This document shows positions 26,541 to 36,913 of a stretch of DNA of 64,000 nt, in pieces. The stretch comes from Brucella pecoris. GTDB taxonomy: Bacteria > Pseudomonadota > Alphaproteobacteria > Rhizobiales > Rhizobiaceae. Location: the NCBI RefSeq assembly GCF_006376675.1, contig NZ_VEWK01000007.1, forward strand, positions 186,001-250,000. Reading direction: 5' to 3'. The notes below the pieces were generated by a model. It ran no database searches, was not told where the DNA came from, and saw nothing but the letters and a program-made list of their open reading frames with translations. A program made the position numbers and the translations under genes. Within the stretch, counting starts at the first letter, position 1; each line of letters opens with the position of its first letter.

Positions 26541-27083
26541 ATGGCTATCGCATCCAAGGACGTTCTCGATTTCTGGTTTTCGCCCAAGATGCGGGAAAAT
26601 TGGTTCACCAAAAGCGACGAGATCGACGCTGAAATTCGTGAGAAATTTTTAACGACTTATGAAGATGCCCGCGCCGACAAGCTCGAACATTGGAAACAGC
26701 AGCCGGAAAGCGCGCTTGCGCTCACCATTCTGTTCGACCAGTTTCCGCGCAATATGTTCCGTGGCTCGCCCCGCTCTTTCGAAAGCGACGGATTAGCCCG
26801 TGATGTGGCGGCGCAGGCACTCGATCATGATTTCGACCGGAAGCTGTCGCCGGAACAGCGCCAGTTCTTCTATCTGCCGTTCATGCATAGCGAACATCTG
26901 GGCGATCAGAAGCGTTGTGTCGACCTCTATGAAAAACTCGGTGATGAATTTTCGCTCGGCTTCGCCCGGCAGCATCACGATATCATCGAACGCTTTGGAC
27001 GCTTCCCCCATCGCAACACGGTGCTTGGGCGTGATACGACTCATGAGGAAGCTGAGTTCCTCAAGGAACACGCTGGCTTCTGA
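26541..27083 (+). CDS. DUF924 family protein
   Basis: A soluble alpha-helical protein of 180 residues of a widespread family of unknown function. Characteristic blocks are VLDFWFSPKMRENWF at the N-terminus, LTILFDQFPRNMFRGSP in the middle and FYLPFMHSEHLGDQ with GRFPHRNTVLGR near the end. The GGAGG site lies seven bases before the ATG. It converges on the PccR-type regulator gene with three bases between stops. Confidence 0.88.
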   Translation: MAIASKDVLDFWFSPKMRENWFTKSDEIDAEIREKFLTTYEDARADKLEHWKQQPESALALTILFDQFPRNMFRGSPRSFESDGLARDVAAQALDHDFDRKLSPEQRQFFYLPFMHSEHLGDQKRCVDLYEKLGDEFSLGFARQHHDIIERFGRFPHRNTVLGRDTTHEEAEFLKEHAGF

Positions 27084-27086
27084 TCT

Positions 27087-28499
27087 TCAGAGCAAACGAT
27101 AAGGCAAAATTCCGCGGCGGTCGTGATCGACCGCCAATCTGCTTTTAAGCGGCGGAACGGCCCGTTGCACGCATTCAGCGCGCTCGCAAATACGACAGGA
27201 AACACCGATCGGGTCGAAGGCAGAGCGCACCGCAATGTCGAGCCCATCCGCATAGACAAAATCCTGCGCATAGGCCACCTCACAACCAAGAGCGATGGCA
27301 TAGCGACGCTGGGGCGCGTTGAACCCCCCTTCGCTCTTGGTCAGCTCTGTCGCAACGCAAAGGTAACGCGCACCATCCGGTGTTTCAGCGAGTTGTCGAA
27401 TGATCCGCCCCGGTGTCTCGAATGCCTGATGCACATTCCACAGGGGGCACGCAGCCCCAAAGCGGGCAAATTGCAGCTTGGCGGCGCTGTGCCGCTTCGT
27501 AATATTTCCAGCCCGGTCTATGCGGGCAAAAAATACCGGTACACCTCGCTGGCCGGAACGCTGCAACGTACTGAGACGATGCGCGATCTGCTCCAGACTC
27601 GCGCCGAAACGTGATGCCAATAGTTCCAGGTCATGGCGCAGTTCCTTCGCAGCGGAGAGAAATGTTTGATAGGGCAACACCAGCGCCCCGGCAAAATAGT
27701 TGCGCAGACCAATTTTACAGATTTCGACGGCTTCAGCAGACCGAAAATCTGCCCGCTGGGCAATCGTGCTCACGAGTTCTTCCATTTCCAATTCAGCGAT
27801 CTGGAACGCGATCTGGAAATTACGGGTAGAAGCTGGTGAATAGGGATTGAGATATAGTACTCGCGCAACAGGATCAAACCGGCGCAGAATTGCCTCCTCG
27901 GGTCCAGCGCGTGCAACACGCACCCGGTGACGCTCCTCCATATATTGCGGCAAAGCCACGCCGATGTCTCTCCCCGGAATATCCAGTTCGCTAGCGAGCT
28001 TTTCTGCTGCAATATCAATCTCATGTACGTAATTGTCGATAAAATGGAAAAAGTCGCGAACTTCCTCGTAAGGTGCAGGCTCGGCAGTGGATGGAGCGCG
28101 ACCCAATTGGTTGTCCAGACTGGCAAGCTGCTCACTGTTACGACGATAGGCTTGATGACAGGCAATCAGTGCATGGGCCAGACCCGGCGCATTTTGCGTA
28201 ATGAGCTTCAGTTCCTGTAAGTTCGGCTTGTAGTTGTCGAAAACAGGATCGGCCAATGCCTCTGAAACCGCTGAAAGCAACCGGTCGTCATCGCCGAGCG
28301 AAATGGCACCTATATCGATCTGATAGTTTTCAGCCAGCGCCAGCAAGACCGCTGCAGAAACAGGTCGCTGATTATTCTCGATCTGATTGAGATAACTCGT
28401 TGAAATACCAAGGCGTTCAGCGAATCCCGACTGGGTTGCCTTATGCTGCTCGCGTATTTCGCGGATCTTTCTGCCGATATAAAGTTTTCTGGGTGCCAT
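27087..28499 (-). CDS. pccR: ScfR/PccR-type short-chain acyl-CoA regulator (XRE HTH, ImmA/IrrE and DUF2083 domains)
   Basis: A transcription factor of 470 residues. The XRE helix-turn-helix is at about residues 8-65 (ATQSGFAERLGISTSYLNQIE). A central ImmA/IrrE-like region lacks an HExxH motif and a C-terminal DUF2083 region carries a cysteine cluster (CRICERAEC). The family senses short-chain acyl-CoA; the Rhodobacter member PccR controls propionyl-CoA carboxylase. Here the gene is divergent from pccB. The ATG at 28499 is not preceded by a ribosome site, because a TTTGCAAA operator occupies that position. Confidence 0.88.
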   Translation of the reverse strand: MAPRKLYIGRKIREIREQHKATQSGFAERLGISTSYLNQIENNQRPVSAAVLLALAENYQIDIGAISLGDDDRLLSAVSEALADPVFDNYKPNLQELKLITQNAPGLAHALIACHQAYRRNSEQLASLDNQLGRAPSTAEPAPYEEVRDFFHFIDNYVHEIDIAAEKLASELDIPGRDIGVALPQYMEERHRVRVARAGPEEAILRRFDPVARVLYLNPYSPASTRNFQIAFQIAELEMEELVSTIAQRADFRSAEAVEICKIGLRNYFAGALVLPYQTFLSAAKELRHDLELLASRFGASLEQIAHRLSTLQRSGQRGVPVFFARIDRAGNITKRHSAAKLQFARFGAACPLWNVHQAFETPGRIIRQLAETPDGARYLCVATELTKSEGGFNAPQRRYAIALGCEVAYAQDFVYADGLDIAVRSAFDPIGVSCRICERAECVQRAVPPLKSRLAVDHDRRGILPYRLL

Positions 28500-28500
28500 T

Positions 28501-28530
28501 TTTGCAAATTCGCATTTCGCTATTTGCAAA
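28501..28530. promoter_or_regulatory. Paired TTTGCAAA operators of the PccR-type regulator
   Basis: Two perfect 8-bp palindromes TTTGCAAA lie at 28501-28508 and 28523-28530, centres 22 bases (two helical turns) apart. The same palindrome is the site recognised by PccR of Rhodobacter, as I recall. The distal copy covers the predicted start point of the regulator transcript. Confidence 0.75.
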
Positions 28531-28532
28531 TT

Positions 28533-28561
28533 TATATCTTACACAATCGCACCTTTTCAAG
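28533..28561 (-). promoter_or_regulatory. Candidate promoter of the PccR-type regulator
   Basis: On the minus strand, -35 CTTGAA (28561 to 28556), exactly 17 bases of spacer, and -10 GATATA (28538 to 28533). This is close to the Rhizobiales consensus CTTGAC-N17-CTATAT. Transcription would start near 28526, inside the distal TTTGCAAA site, the geometry expected for autorepression. Confidence 0.55.
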
Positions 28562-28663
28562 CTTTTCCGGAGGCCCTTCGGATTTTAAGCAGGAAGGAGA
28601 AAAAGACTATCTTTTCAGTTTCATAACTCGCCTTCCAAAGGCCGCCCAAAAAATGGGGACTTT

Positions 28664-30196
28664 ATGCAGGAACTTCTTGAACAACTCGAAGCCCGCCGTG
28701 CGGAAGCTCGCATTGGCGGCGGTCAGCGCCGTATCGATGCCCAACATGCGAAGGGCAAGCTTACTGCCCGCGAAAGGATCGAAGTGCTTCTCGACGAAGG
28801 ATCGTTCGAGGAGTTCGACATGTATGTCACTCATCGCTGCACCGATTTCGGCATGGAAAAGCAAAAAGTCGCCGGTGATGGTGTAGTAACGGGCTGGGGC
28901 ACGATCAATGGCCGCCAGGTCTATGTGTTCAGCCAGGATTTTACTGTCCTGGGCGGCTCGCTGTCCGAAACGCACGCGCAGAAAATCTGCAAGATCATGG
29001 ATATGGCCATGAAGAACGGCGCGCCGGTCATTGGCCTCAATGATTCCGGCGGCGCCCGCATTCAGGAAGGCGTCGCTTCGCTTGCGGGCTATGCCGACGT
29101 GTTCAAGCGCAACGCCGACGCATCCGGTGTGGTGCCGCAGATCTCGGTCATCATGGGCCCCTGCGCGGGCGGTGCGGTCTATTCACCCGCCATGACCGAC
29201 TTCATCTTCATGGTACGAGATAGTTCCTATATGTTCGTGACGGGCCCGGACGTGGTGAAAACCGTCACCAACGAGATTGTCACCGCTGAAGAACTGGGCG
29301 GTGCATCGACTCACACCAGAAAATCATCGGTCGCCGACGGCGCTTTTGAGAACGATATTGAAGCGCTGGAACAGGTCCGCATTCTGTTCGACTTCCTGCC
29401 GCTCAACAATCGTGAAAAGCCTCCTGTACGCCCGGTATTCGATGATCCGGCGCGGCTTGAAATGCGGCTCGACACACTGATTCCGGATAGTGCCACCAAG
29501 CCCTACGACATGAAGGAGCTTATCCACGCACTGGCCGATGAGAGTGATTTCTTTGAAATTCAGGAATCTTTTGCGAAAAACATCATTACCGGCTTCATCC
29601 GTATGGACGGACAGACCATCGGTGTGGTTGCAAATCAGCCTATGGTGCTTGCCGGTTGCCTCGATATCGATTCATCGCGCAAGGCTGCCCGCTTTGTTCG
29701 CTTTTGCGATGCCTTCAATATCCCTCTTCTGACCCTGGTGGATGTTCCGGGCTTCCTGCCAGGCACGGCACAGGAATATGGCGGGGTCATCAAGCACGGC
29801 GCAAAGCTGCTCTTCGCTTACAGCCAGGCAACTGTTCCCATGGTCACGCTCATCACGCGCAAGGCCTATGGCGGGGCCTATGACGTGATGGCCTCGAAAC
29901 ATATCGGTGCTGACATCAATTATGCGTGGCCGACGGCGGAAATCGCAGTCATGGGCGCCAAGGGTGCAACGGAAATTCTCTATCGTTCTGAACTGGGTGA
30001 CGTTGAGAAAATTGGCGCGCGCACGAAGGAATATGAGGAGCGTTTCGCCAATCCGTTCGTGGCCGCTGAACGCGGATTTATCGACGAAGTCATCATGCCG
30101 CATTCCTCGCGCCGCCGCATTGCCCGCGCTTTTGCCAGCCTGCGCAACAAGCAGCAAAGCACGCCATGGAAGAAGCACGACACCATTCCGCTTTAG
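28664..30196 (+). CDS. pccB: Propionyl-CoA carboxylase beta chain (carboxyltransferase)
   Basis: PccB transfers CO2 from carboxybiotin to propionyl-CoA, making methylmalonyl-CoA. The 510-residue protein shows the two crotonase-like halves, with [21 protein letters not shown] and [13 protein letters not shown] in the first and [18 protein letters not shown] and [17 protein letters not shown] in the second. It is nearest to propionyl- rather than acetyl-CoA carboxylases. GGGGAC precedes the ATG at 28664. It is first in the pccB-pccA-mcm set, divergent from the PccR-type regulator. Confidence 0.95.
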   Translation: MQELLEQLEARRAEARIGGGQRRIDAQHAKGKLTARERIEVLLDEGSFEEFDMYVTHRCTDFGMEKQKVAGDGVVTGWGTINGRQVYVFSQDFTVLGGSLSETHAQKICKIMDMAMKNGAPVIGLNDSGGARIQEGVASLAGYADVFKRNADASGVVPQISVIMGPCAGGAVYSPAMTDFIFMVRDSSYMFVTGPDVVKTVTNEIVTAEELGGASTHTRKSSVADGAFENDIEALEQVRILFDFLPLNNREKPPVRPVFDDPARLEMRLDTLIPDSATKPYDMKELIHALADESDFFEIQESFAKNIITGFIRMDGQTIGVVANQPMVLAGCLDIDSSRKAARFVRFCDAFNIPLLTLVDVPGFLPGTAQEYGGVIKHGAKLLFAYSQATVPMVTLITRKAYGGAYDVMASKHIGADINYAWPTAEIAVMGAKGATEILYRSELGDVEKIGARTKEYEERFANPFVAAERGFIDEVIMPHSSRRRIARAFASLRNKQQSTPWKKHDTIPL

Positions 30197-30200
30197 TTTC

Positions 30201-30245
30201 GCATGATCTTATCCGAAAACCGGTTCCCACTTTTCGGGATCATGC
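30201..30245. repeat. Palindromic intergenic repeat, copy 3
   Basis: Arms GCATGATC and GATCATGC enclose CCGAAAACCGG and CCCACTTTTCGGG. The core matches copies 1, 2 and 4 but in the opposite orientation. It sits in the 84-base gap between pccB and pccA, where it would form a stem in the operon mRNA. Confidence 0.85.
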
Positions 30246-30280
30246 TGTGGCAATGATCCGGTTCATTTGAGTAAACGCAC

Positions 30281-32284
30281 ATGATCAAGAAAATTCTCAT
30301 TGCCAATCGCGGCGAAATCGCATGCCGGGTCATCAAGACGGCGAAGAAAATGGGCATCGCAACGGTGGCGGTCTATTCCGACGCCGACCGCAACGCCCTG
30401 CATGTCAAAATGGCCGACGAAGCAATCCATATCGGACCAGCGCCGTCCAATCAGTCCTATATCGTCATCGACAAGATCCTCGCGGCCATCAAGGAAACCG
30501 GCGCGGATGCCGTGCATCCCGGCTATGGCTTTCTGTCGGAAAACCCGCGCTTCGCTGAAGCTCTGAAGGCGGCGAATGTCACCTTCATCGGCCCGCCGGT
30601 GAATGCCATTGAAGCCATGGGCGACAAGATCACATCGAAGAAGCTTGCCGCCGAAGCCGGTGTTTCCACGGTCCCCGGCCATATGGGCTTGATCGAGGAT
30701 GCAGACGAGGCCGTCAAAATTGCTGGCAGCATCGGCTATCCTGTGATGATCAAGGCTTCTGCTGGCGGCGGCGGCAAAGGCATGCGTATCGCATGGAACG
30801 ACGACGAAGCTCGCGAAGGCTTCCAGCTTTCACGCAATGAGGCCAAGTCTTCTTTTGGCGACGACCGCATCTTCATTGAAAAGTTCGTTACCCAGCCGCG
30901 CCACATCGAAATTCAGGTGCTGGGCGATCAACACGGCAATGTCATCTATCTCGGCGAGCGCGAATGCTCGATCCAGCGCCGTAACCAGAAGGTTATCGAA
31001 GAAGCACCTTCGCCATTCCTTGATGAAGCCACCCGCAAAGCCATGGGCGAACAGGCTGTGGCTCTCGCAAAGGCCGTTGGCTACTTTTCAGCGGGCACGG
31101 TGGAATTCATCGTCGACGGCGCGCGCCAATTCTACTTCCTTGAAATGAATACGCGTTTGCAGGTTGAGCATCCGGTGACGGAGCTCATCACCGGCATCGA
31201 TCTCGTGGAAGAAATGATCCGCGTTGCTTCCGGTGAAAAACTCCGTTTCAGCCAGAACGACGTGAAGCTGAACGGTTGGGCGATGGAAAGCCGCCTCTAT
31301 GCGGAAGATCCATATCGCAACTTCCTACCCTCTATCGGCAGACTTACCCGTTATCGCCCACCAGTCGAAGGCCGCAATTCGGATGGTACAATCGTGCGCA
31401 ACGATACCGGCGTGTTCGAAGGCGGCGAAATTTCGATGTATTATGATCCGATGATCGCAAAGCTCTGCACTTGGGGCCCGGACCGCATCAGCGCCATCGA
31501 TGCAATGGGAGATGCTCTGGATGCGTTCGAGGTCGAAGGCATCGGCCACAATCTGCCTTTCTTGTCGGCAGTAATGGATCATCCGCGCTTCCGCGAGGGT
31601 GCACTTACCACCGCGTTCATTGCCGAAGAATACCCGGACGGCTTCGCCGGTGTGCCGGTTTCGGAAGATGATGCGCGGGTGCTTGCGGCTGTTGCCGCCC
31701 AGATCAGTCTTGCGATCGAACAGCGCAACATGCAGATTTCGGGGCGGATTTCCAGCGAGCAGCAATCCATGGCGACCGATTGGGTGGCAACACTGGGTGG
31801 GTCCGCTTTGCCGGTTCGGATTGCGGAAGGGGAAGGCGGAACGACAATCAATTTCATGGATGGTGGCAGCCTGCCCGTTGCCAGTGACTGGCATCCCGGT
31901 AGTCATCTGGGCTCTTTCACTGTTGGCGGCAAACCCATTGCCATCAAGGTTTCTCGTTCGGGCACGGGCTGGCGCTTGCGCTGGCGCGGCATGGATGTAG
32001 TTGCCCACGTCCGCAGGCCGCGCATCGCAGAACTTGCACAGCTCATGCCGGTAAAGCTGCCTCCTGATACATCGAAAATGTTGCTCTGCCCGATGCCCGG
32101 CGTCATCACATCGATCCTTGTCAAGGATGGTGAAACGGTCGAGGCCGGTCAGCCGCTGGCCACTGTGGAGGCCATGAAGATGGAAAACGTGCTGCGTGCG
32201 GAACGCCGTGCTACCGTAAAGCGCATTACGGCGGAAGCAGGCGCAAGCCTTGCCGTGGATGAACTGATTATGGAATTTGAGTGA
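30281..32284 (+). CDS. pccA: Propionyl-CoA carboxylase alpha chain (biotin carboxylase and carrier)
   Basis: PccA carboxylates its own biotin using ATP and bicarbonate. The N-terminal biotin carboxylase ([19 protein letters not shown]-grasp loop [29 protein letters not shown]) is followed by a linker domain and the biotin carrier domain at the C-terminus, with the biotinylated lysine at 633 in EAMKMEN. The length is 667 residues. The ribosome site before the ATG is weak, perhaps helped by read-through from pccB. The mcm gene begins eight bases after the stop. Confidence 0.95.
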   Translation: MIKKILIANRGEIACRVIKTAKKMGIATVAVYSDADRNALHVKMADEAIHIGPAPSNQSYIVIDKILAAIKETGADAVHPGYGFLSENPRFAEALKAANVTFIGPPVNAIEAMGDKITSKKLAAEAGVSTVPGHMGLIEDADEAVKIAGSIGYPVMIKASAGGGGKGMRIAWNDDEAREGFQLSRNEAKSSFGDDRIFIEKFVTQPRHIEIQVLGDQHGNVIYLGERECSIQRRNQKVIEEAPSPFLDEATRKAMGEQAVALAKAVGYFSAGTVEFIVDGARQFYFLEMNTRLQVEHPVTELITGIDLVEEMIRVASGEKLRFSQNDVKLNGWAMESRLYAEDPYRNFLPSIGRLTRYRPPVEGRNSDGTIVRNDTGVFEGGEISMYYDPMIAKLCTWGPDRISAIDAMGDALDAFEVEGIGHNLPFLSAVMDHPRFREGALTTAFIAEEYPDGFAGVPVSEDDARVLAAVAAQISLAIEQRNMQISGRISSEQQSMATDWVATLGGSALPVRIAEGEGGTTINFMDGGSLPVASDWHPGSHLGSFTVGGKPIAIKVSRSGTGWRLRWRGMDVVAHVRRPRIAELAQLMPVKLPPDTSKMLLCPMPGVITSILVKDGETVEAGQPLATVEAMKMENVLRAERRATVKRITAEAGASLAVDELIMEFE

Positions 32285-32292
32285 GGTTCGAT

Positions 32293-34437
32293 ATGAGCGA
32301 GCGCCCCACCACCCGAGCAGACTGGGAAACACTGGCTGAAAAGGAACTGAAGCGGCCTGCCGACAGCTTGGTCTGGCACACGCCGGAAGGCATTGACGTC
32401 AAACCACTTTATACGGAAGACGATCTGCAAGGCATTGACCATCTGGGCACCCTGCCCGGTTTTGAGCCTTTCCTGCGCGGGCCCCGCGCAACCATGTATG
32501 CTGGTCGGCCGTGGACAATCCGGCAATATGCCGGGTTCTCGACGGCGGAAGAATCGAACGCCTTCTACCGCAAGGCGCTTGCTGCCGGTCAGCAGGGCGT
32601 ATCGGTGGCCTTCGATCTTGCTACCCATCGCGGCTATGACAGCGACCACCCACGCGTCGAAGGCGATGTGGGCAAGGCTGGTGTTGCCATCGATTCCGTC
32701 GAGGACATGAAGACCCTTTTCGACGGCATCCCGCTTGAAAAAATCTCCGTCTCCATGACGATGAACGGCGCTGTGATCCCGATCCTCGCCAATTTCATCG
32801 TCGCAGGCGAAGAACAGGGCGTGCCCCGCGCCCAGCTTTCCGGCACAATCCAGAACGACATTCTCAAGGAGTTCATGGTCCGCAATACCTATATCTATCC
32901 GCCGGAACCCTCCATGCGGATCATTGCGGATATCATCGCCTATACCGCTACCGAAATGCCGAAGTTCAACTCGATTTCCATTTCCGGCTATCACATGCAG
33001 GAAGCGGGCGCGACGCTGGTTCAGGAACTGGCCTTCACGCTTGCGGATGGCCGTGAATATGTACGCGCAGCCCTGAACAAGGGCCTGAATGTCGATGATT
33101 TTGCGGGTCGCCTGTCGTTCTTCTTCGCTATAGGCATGAACTTCTTCATGGAAATCGCCAAGCTGCGCGCTGCGCGCCTGCTTTGGTCGCGCATCATGAA
33201 GGAATTCGATCCGAAGAAACCCGGCTCGCTGATGTTGCGTACGCATTGCCAGACTTCAGGCGTATCACTTCAGGAACAGGACCCCTATAACAATATCGTC
33301 CGCACGGCATTTGAAGCAATGTCTGCGGCACTCGGCGGCACCCAGTCGCTCCACACCAATTCCTTCGACGAAGCCATTGCTTTGCCAACGGAATTTTCAG
33401 CTCGCATTGCCCGCAATACGCAGCTTATCCTCCAGAACGAAACCGGTGTGACCAAAGTAGTCGATCCACTGGCTGGCTCCTACTACATTGAAAGCCTCAC
33501 CAATGAACTGGCCGAAAAGGCATGGGCACTGATCGAGGAAGTCGAGAAACTCGGCGGCATGACAAAGGCTGTCGAAAGCGGCCTTCCGAAGCGCCTCATT
33601 GAAGAAGCTGCCACCAAACGGCAGGCAGCAGTCGACAAGGGCGAAGAGGTCATTGTCGGTGTCAATAAATTCCGCCTTGAGCAGGAAGACGAAATCGACA
33701 TTCTGGAAATCGATAATAGCGCCGTTCGCCAGTCGCAGATTGCACGTCTCAACCGTATCAAGGAAACGCGCAGCAAGGTAAAAGTCGAAGCAGCCCTTGC
33801 GGAGTTGGAAAAAGTCGCCAGGACCGGTGAAGGCAACCTTCTTGCTGCCGCCGTTGATGCCTCCCGCGCCCGCGCCAGCGTTGGTGAAATTTCCGATGCC
33901 ATGCGCAGCGCATTCGGCGATCACGCTGCGGTTCCGAAGGTCGTCAAAAAGGTTTACGGTGCGGCCTACAAGGACGAGCCGGAATATCAGACGCTGGTTG
34001 ACCGGCTCGGTGATTTCTCGAAGCAGATCGGTGAAACCCCGAAAGTAATGGTGGCAAAGCTCGGCCAGGACGGCCATGATCGCGGTGCCAAAATCATCGC
34101 TTCAGCATTTGGCGATATCGGTTTCGAAGTATTGGCTGGCCCCCTGTTTCAGACTCCGGACGAAGCCGCCGATATGGCGATCAAGTCCAGGGTGCATGTT
34201 CTCGGAGTTTCGTCGCTAGCCGCTGGTCACAAAACGCTCTTGCCTCAGCTTGTCGACACCCTCCGCAAGAAGGGCGCGGAAAATATCATCGTCGTCTGCG
34301 GTGGCGTCGTTCCGCGTCAGGATTATCAGTATCTGTTCGACCATGGTGTGGCGGCAGTATTCGGACCAGGTTCGAATGTGCTCGACTGCGCTCGCGCCGT
34401 CCTCGACCTGATGGAAGGCAAGCGTCGTAATAATTGA
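32293..34437 (+). CDS. mcmA: Methylmalonyl-CoA mutase (large catalytic chain)
   Basis: An adenosylcobalamin enzyme that isomerises (R)-methylmalonyl-CoA to succinyl-CoA. The catalytic TIM barrel fills the first 500 residues ([36 protein letters not shown]). The cobalamin-binding domain has DGHDRG with the cobalt-ligating histidine at 595. The length of 714 residues is that of the homodimeric type. TGAGG precedes the ATG at 32293. Neither the epimerase nor the MeaB chaperone gene is adjacent. Confidence 0.95.
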   Translation: MSERPTTRADWETLAEKELKRPADSLVWHTPEGIDVKPLYTEDDLQGIDHLGTLPGFEPFLRGPRATMYAGRPWTIRQYAGFSTAEESNAFYRKALAAGQQGVSVAFDLATHRGYDSDHPRVEGDVGKAGVAIDSVEDMKTLFDGIPLEKISVSMTMNGAVIPILANFIVAGEEQGVPRAQLSGTIQNDILKEFMVRNTYIYPPEPSMRIIADIIAYTATEMPKFNSISISGYHMQEAGATLVQELAFTLADGREYVRAALNKGLNVDDFAGRLSFFFAIGMNFFMEIAKLRAARLLWSRIMKEFDPKKPGSLMLRTHCQTSGVSLQEQDPYNNIVRTAFEAMSAALGGTQSLHTNSFDEAIALPTEFSARIARNTQLILQNETGVTKVVDPLAGSYYIESLTNELAEKAWALIEEVEKLGGMTKAVESGLPKRLIEEAATKRQAAVDKGEEVIVGVNKFRLEQEDEIDILEIDNSAVRQSQIARLNRIKETRSKVKVEAALAELEKVARTGEGNLLAAAVDASRARASVGEISDAMRSAFGDHAAVPKVVKKVYGAAYKDEPEYQTLVDRLGDFSKQIGETPKVMVAKLGQDGHDRGAKIIASAFGDIGFEVLAGPLFQTPDEAADMAIKSRVHVLGVSSLAAGHKTLLPQLVDTLRKKGAENIIVVCGGVVPRQDYQYLFDHGVAAVFGPGSNVLDCARAVLDLMEGKRRNN

Positions 34438-34489
34438 ATATTATCAAATAGATATATCCAGTACAGGACTCAATTTCTGAACAACTTCA

Positions 34490-34520
34490 GAAGCCGGGCG
34501 AACAGTCCGGCTTCTTGCTT
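34490..34520 (+). terminator. Probable terminator of the pcc-mcm operon
   Basis: An 8-bp stem (GAAGCCGG and CCGGCTTC) with a 9-base loop, followed by TTGCTT, 53 bases after the mcm stop. The T-run is short, so it may be weak. Confidence 0.6.
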
Positions 34521-34531
34521 GCAACCATCGT

Positions 34532-34912
<381 letters not shown>

Positions 34913-35020
34913 TCAATGTAGATCAAACGGTGACCAGCGCCTGAAAGTTCCGCCAGCACGGGCGATTACGGAACCGCCTCCCTCCATAAAACGTTTTAAG
35001 TCTGCTGTTGGGAGGTTGCG

Positions 35021-35380
35021 ATGTCAAAATTCTTCACAAAGCTCAGCGAAAAAGCCGCCGAACTTGCCGGCCATTATCTGGCATTCGTACTGGCTACCTT
35101 GTCTATCATCATATGGGGGATCAGCGGGCCGTTCTTTAACTTCTCGGACACATGGCAACTCGTAGTGAATACATCGACCACCATAATCACCTTCCTGATG
35201 GTGTTTCTGATCCAAAACGCTCAGGATCGAGAAGCAAGCGCGACGCAGGCGAAACTCGATGAAATCCTGAACATCGTCTCAACGACCAAAAGCGAAACCA
35301 TTGGCGCGGAACATCTGCCTCTCAACGAACTGAAGGCAATTCTGAAACGTCTCGAAGCGAAAAGCGAAAAACCAGAATGA
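35021..35380 (+). CDS. Low-affinity iron permease family protein
   Basis: A 119-residue membrane protein with two hydrophobic segments (LAFVLATLSIIIWGISGPFFNFS and WQLVVNTSTTIITFLMVFLIQNAQDRE). This is the conserved core of the bacterial family named after the yeast low-affinity iron permease (PF04120). The C-terminal 40 residues are soluble and helical. GGGAGG precedes the ATG. Iron transport by these short bacterial members is not established. Confidence 0.85.
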   Translation: MSKFFTKLSEKAAELAGHYLAFVLATLSIIIWGISGPFFNFSDTWQLVVNTSTTIITFLMVFLIQNAQDREASATQAKLDEILNIVSTTKSETIGAEHLPLNELKAILKRLEAKSEKPE

Positions 35381-35458
35381 GCAACACATCTTCCCGGCGT
35401 GACGTTCAGGCCTATATCTCCTCAGCAGAGATATTGTCGTTAGCAGAAAGGATGTCCC

Positions 35459-35995
35459 ATGGCCGTCACCAAAAAGCAGGAAGCCCGCGCTCTCAATGCC
35501 GACGAAAAAGAGTTGGTGGAAAAGTCGCATCATCCTTTTTTGCAGGACGTTCCCGACGAAGAGCTTTCCCATCTGGCAAAGCTGATCCGCGAACGCCGTA
35601 AAAAGGCAAAAGACCAGGCCCACCAGCGCAGACGCGAAATGCGCGGAAAGGGAGCTGCTCGCGGCACATCACCGTCCAAGGCGGATGAAGGTTCGCATCT
35701 GAAAGTTTCCGTACTGGCCATGGCAGTGCGCCGCATCAACACCGAAGTTGAACGCCGCCGCCGTATGTCTGCCAGCGCCGAACTGATTGCCAACGCTCGA
35801 AAAGCGCTCGCGACCAAGGAGGCAAATGAAAAGAAGGGGAAGGATTTCAACACACGTCATGCACTTAACGGCATGCGCAACATCCCGAACGAAAAATACG
35901 ACAGCCTTGTCCGTCCGGCAGAGCGTGGACGGCTTCGAAAGGCCGCAAGCGTCGCTCAGGCGAAGAAGGATACGCGTCAGAAGGAAGCCGGTTAG
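35459..35995 (+). CDS. Hypothetical basic protein
   Basis: A soluble protein of 178 residues, strongly basic (RERRKKAKDQAHQRRREMRGKG near residue 55), with a likely helical middle and a C-terminal RPAERGRLRKAAS segment. No domain is recognised; the charge suggests nucleic acid or ribosome binding. AAAGGATG precedes the ATG. Its stop overlaps the opposing aldo/keto reductase stop by four bases. Confidence 0.75.
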   Translation: MAVTKKQEARALNADEKELVEKSHHPFLQDVPDEELSHLAKLIRERRKKAKDQAHQRRREMRGKGAARGTSPSKADEGSHLKVSVLAMAVRRINTEVERRRRMSASAELIANARKALATKEANEKKGKDFNTRHALNGMRNIPNEKYDSLVRPAERGRLRKAASVAQAKKDTRQKEAG

Positions 35996-36837
35996 AGCAT
36001 TTCCAGCGCCGTCTTTCGGACAGGTGGCGCGAAAGCCAAATCCAGACGTTTCAATTGATCTTCGGAAAGCCGCAACTCTGCGGCTTTTCTATTATCCCGC
36101 ACGTGATGCGGGTTGGAGGATTTTGGAATTGCGATGACATTGCCACCACGCATCGTCCATGCGAGCGCGACAGAGGCTGGTGTTCCGCCCGTCTCGTCTG
36201 CAATTTCCGCCAGTACCGGGCTCCCCAGCAATCGACCCTGTTCAATGGGCGAGTAAGCCATCAGCGGAATTTTGCGCTCAACACACCATGGCATCAGATC
36301 GAATTCCGGCCCACGTCGCGTCAGATTGTAGAGTATTTGGTTTGTCGATACGGCTTTGCCGTCTGCTATACCGACCAACTCTTTCATATCAGCCGCATCG
36401 AAATTGCTGACACCCCAGCTCGCGATTTTTCCGGTATGCTGCAGTTCTTCAAATGCAGAGACAGTCTCTTCAAGAGGGTATCGCCCACGCCAGTGCAGCA
36501 GATACAGATCTATATGATCAGTGCGAAGACGCTGCAGGCTTCTCTCGCAGGCATCAATTGTTCCCTTCCGTGAAGCATTGTACGGCAATACCTTACTGAC
36601 GATAAATACATCGTCGCGACAGCCGGTGATGGCTTCACCGACAACATCTTCCGCCTCGCCGTCAGCATACATTTCCGCCGTATCGATCAGCGTCATCCCC
36701 AGATCAACGCCAGTCCTTAATGCTTCGATTTCATAGCGGCGTTGCGTGCTGTCCTCGCCCATATACCAGGTGCCCTGCCCCAGCGCTGGAACCGTCTGGC
36801 CCGAAGGCAGGGTGATCTGTGGTATGGTCCCGGTCAT
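35992..36837 (-). CDS. Aldo/keto reductase
   Basis: An NADPH-dependent carbonyl reductase of the (beta/alpha)8 fold, 281 residues. The catalytic tetrad is recognisable: Asp and Tyr in LIDTAEMYADG, Lys in FIVSKVLPYNA, His in LYLLHWRG. The C-terminal IPKSSNPHHVRDN supplies the cofactor phosphate contacts. The substrate is unknown. It is a single gene between a basic hypothetical protein and murI. Confidence 0.93.
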   Translation of the reverse strand: MTGTIPQITLPSGQTVPALGQGTWYMGEDSTQRRYEIEALRTGVDLGMTLIDTAEMYADGEAEDVVGEAITGCRDDVFIVSKVLPYNASRKGTIDACERSLQRLRTDHIDLYLLHWRGRYPLEETVSAFEELQHTGKIASWGVSNFDAADMKELVGIADGKAVSTNQILYNLTRRGPEFDLMPWCVERKIPLMAYSPIEQGRLLGSPVLAEIADETGGTPASVALAWTMRGGNVIAIPKSSNPHHVRDNRKAAELRLSEDQLKRLDLAFAPPVRKTALEML

Positions 36838-36913
36838 TGCATCTTCCCCTATAAAACGATCATTGCCATGATCGCTACATAGCCGGAAAGTTCAAGACCT
36901 TGAGAGTGGCCAC

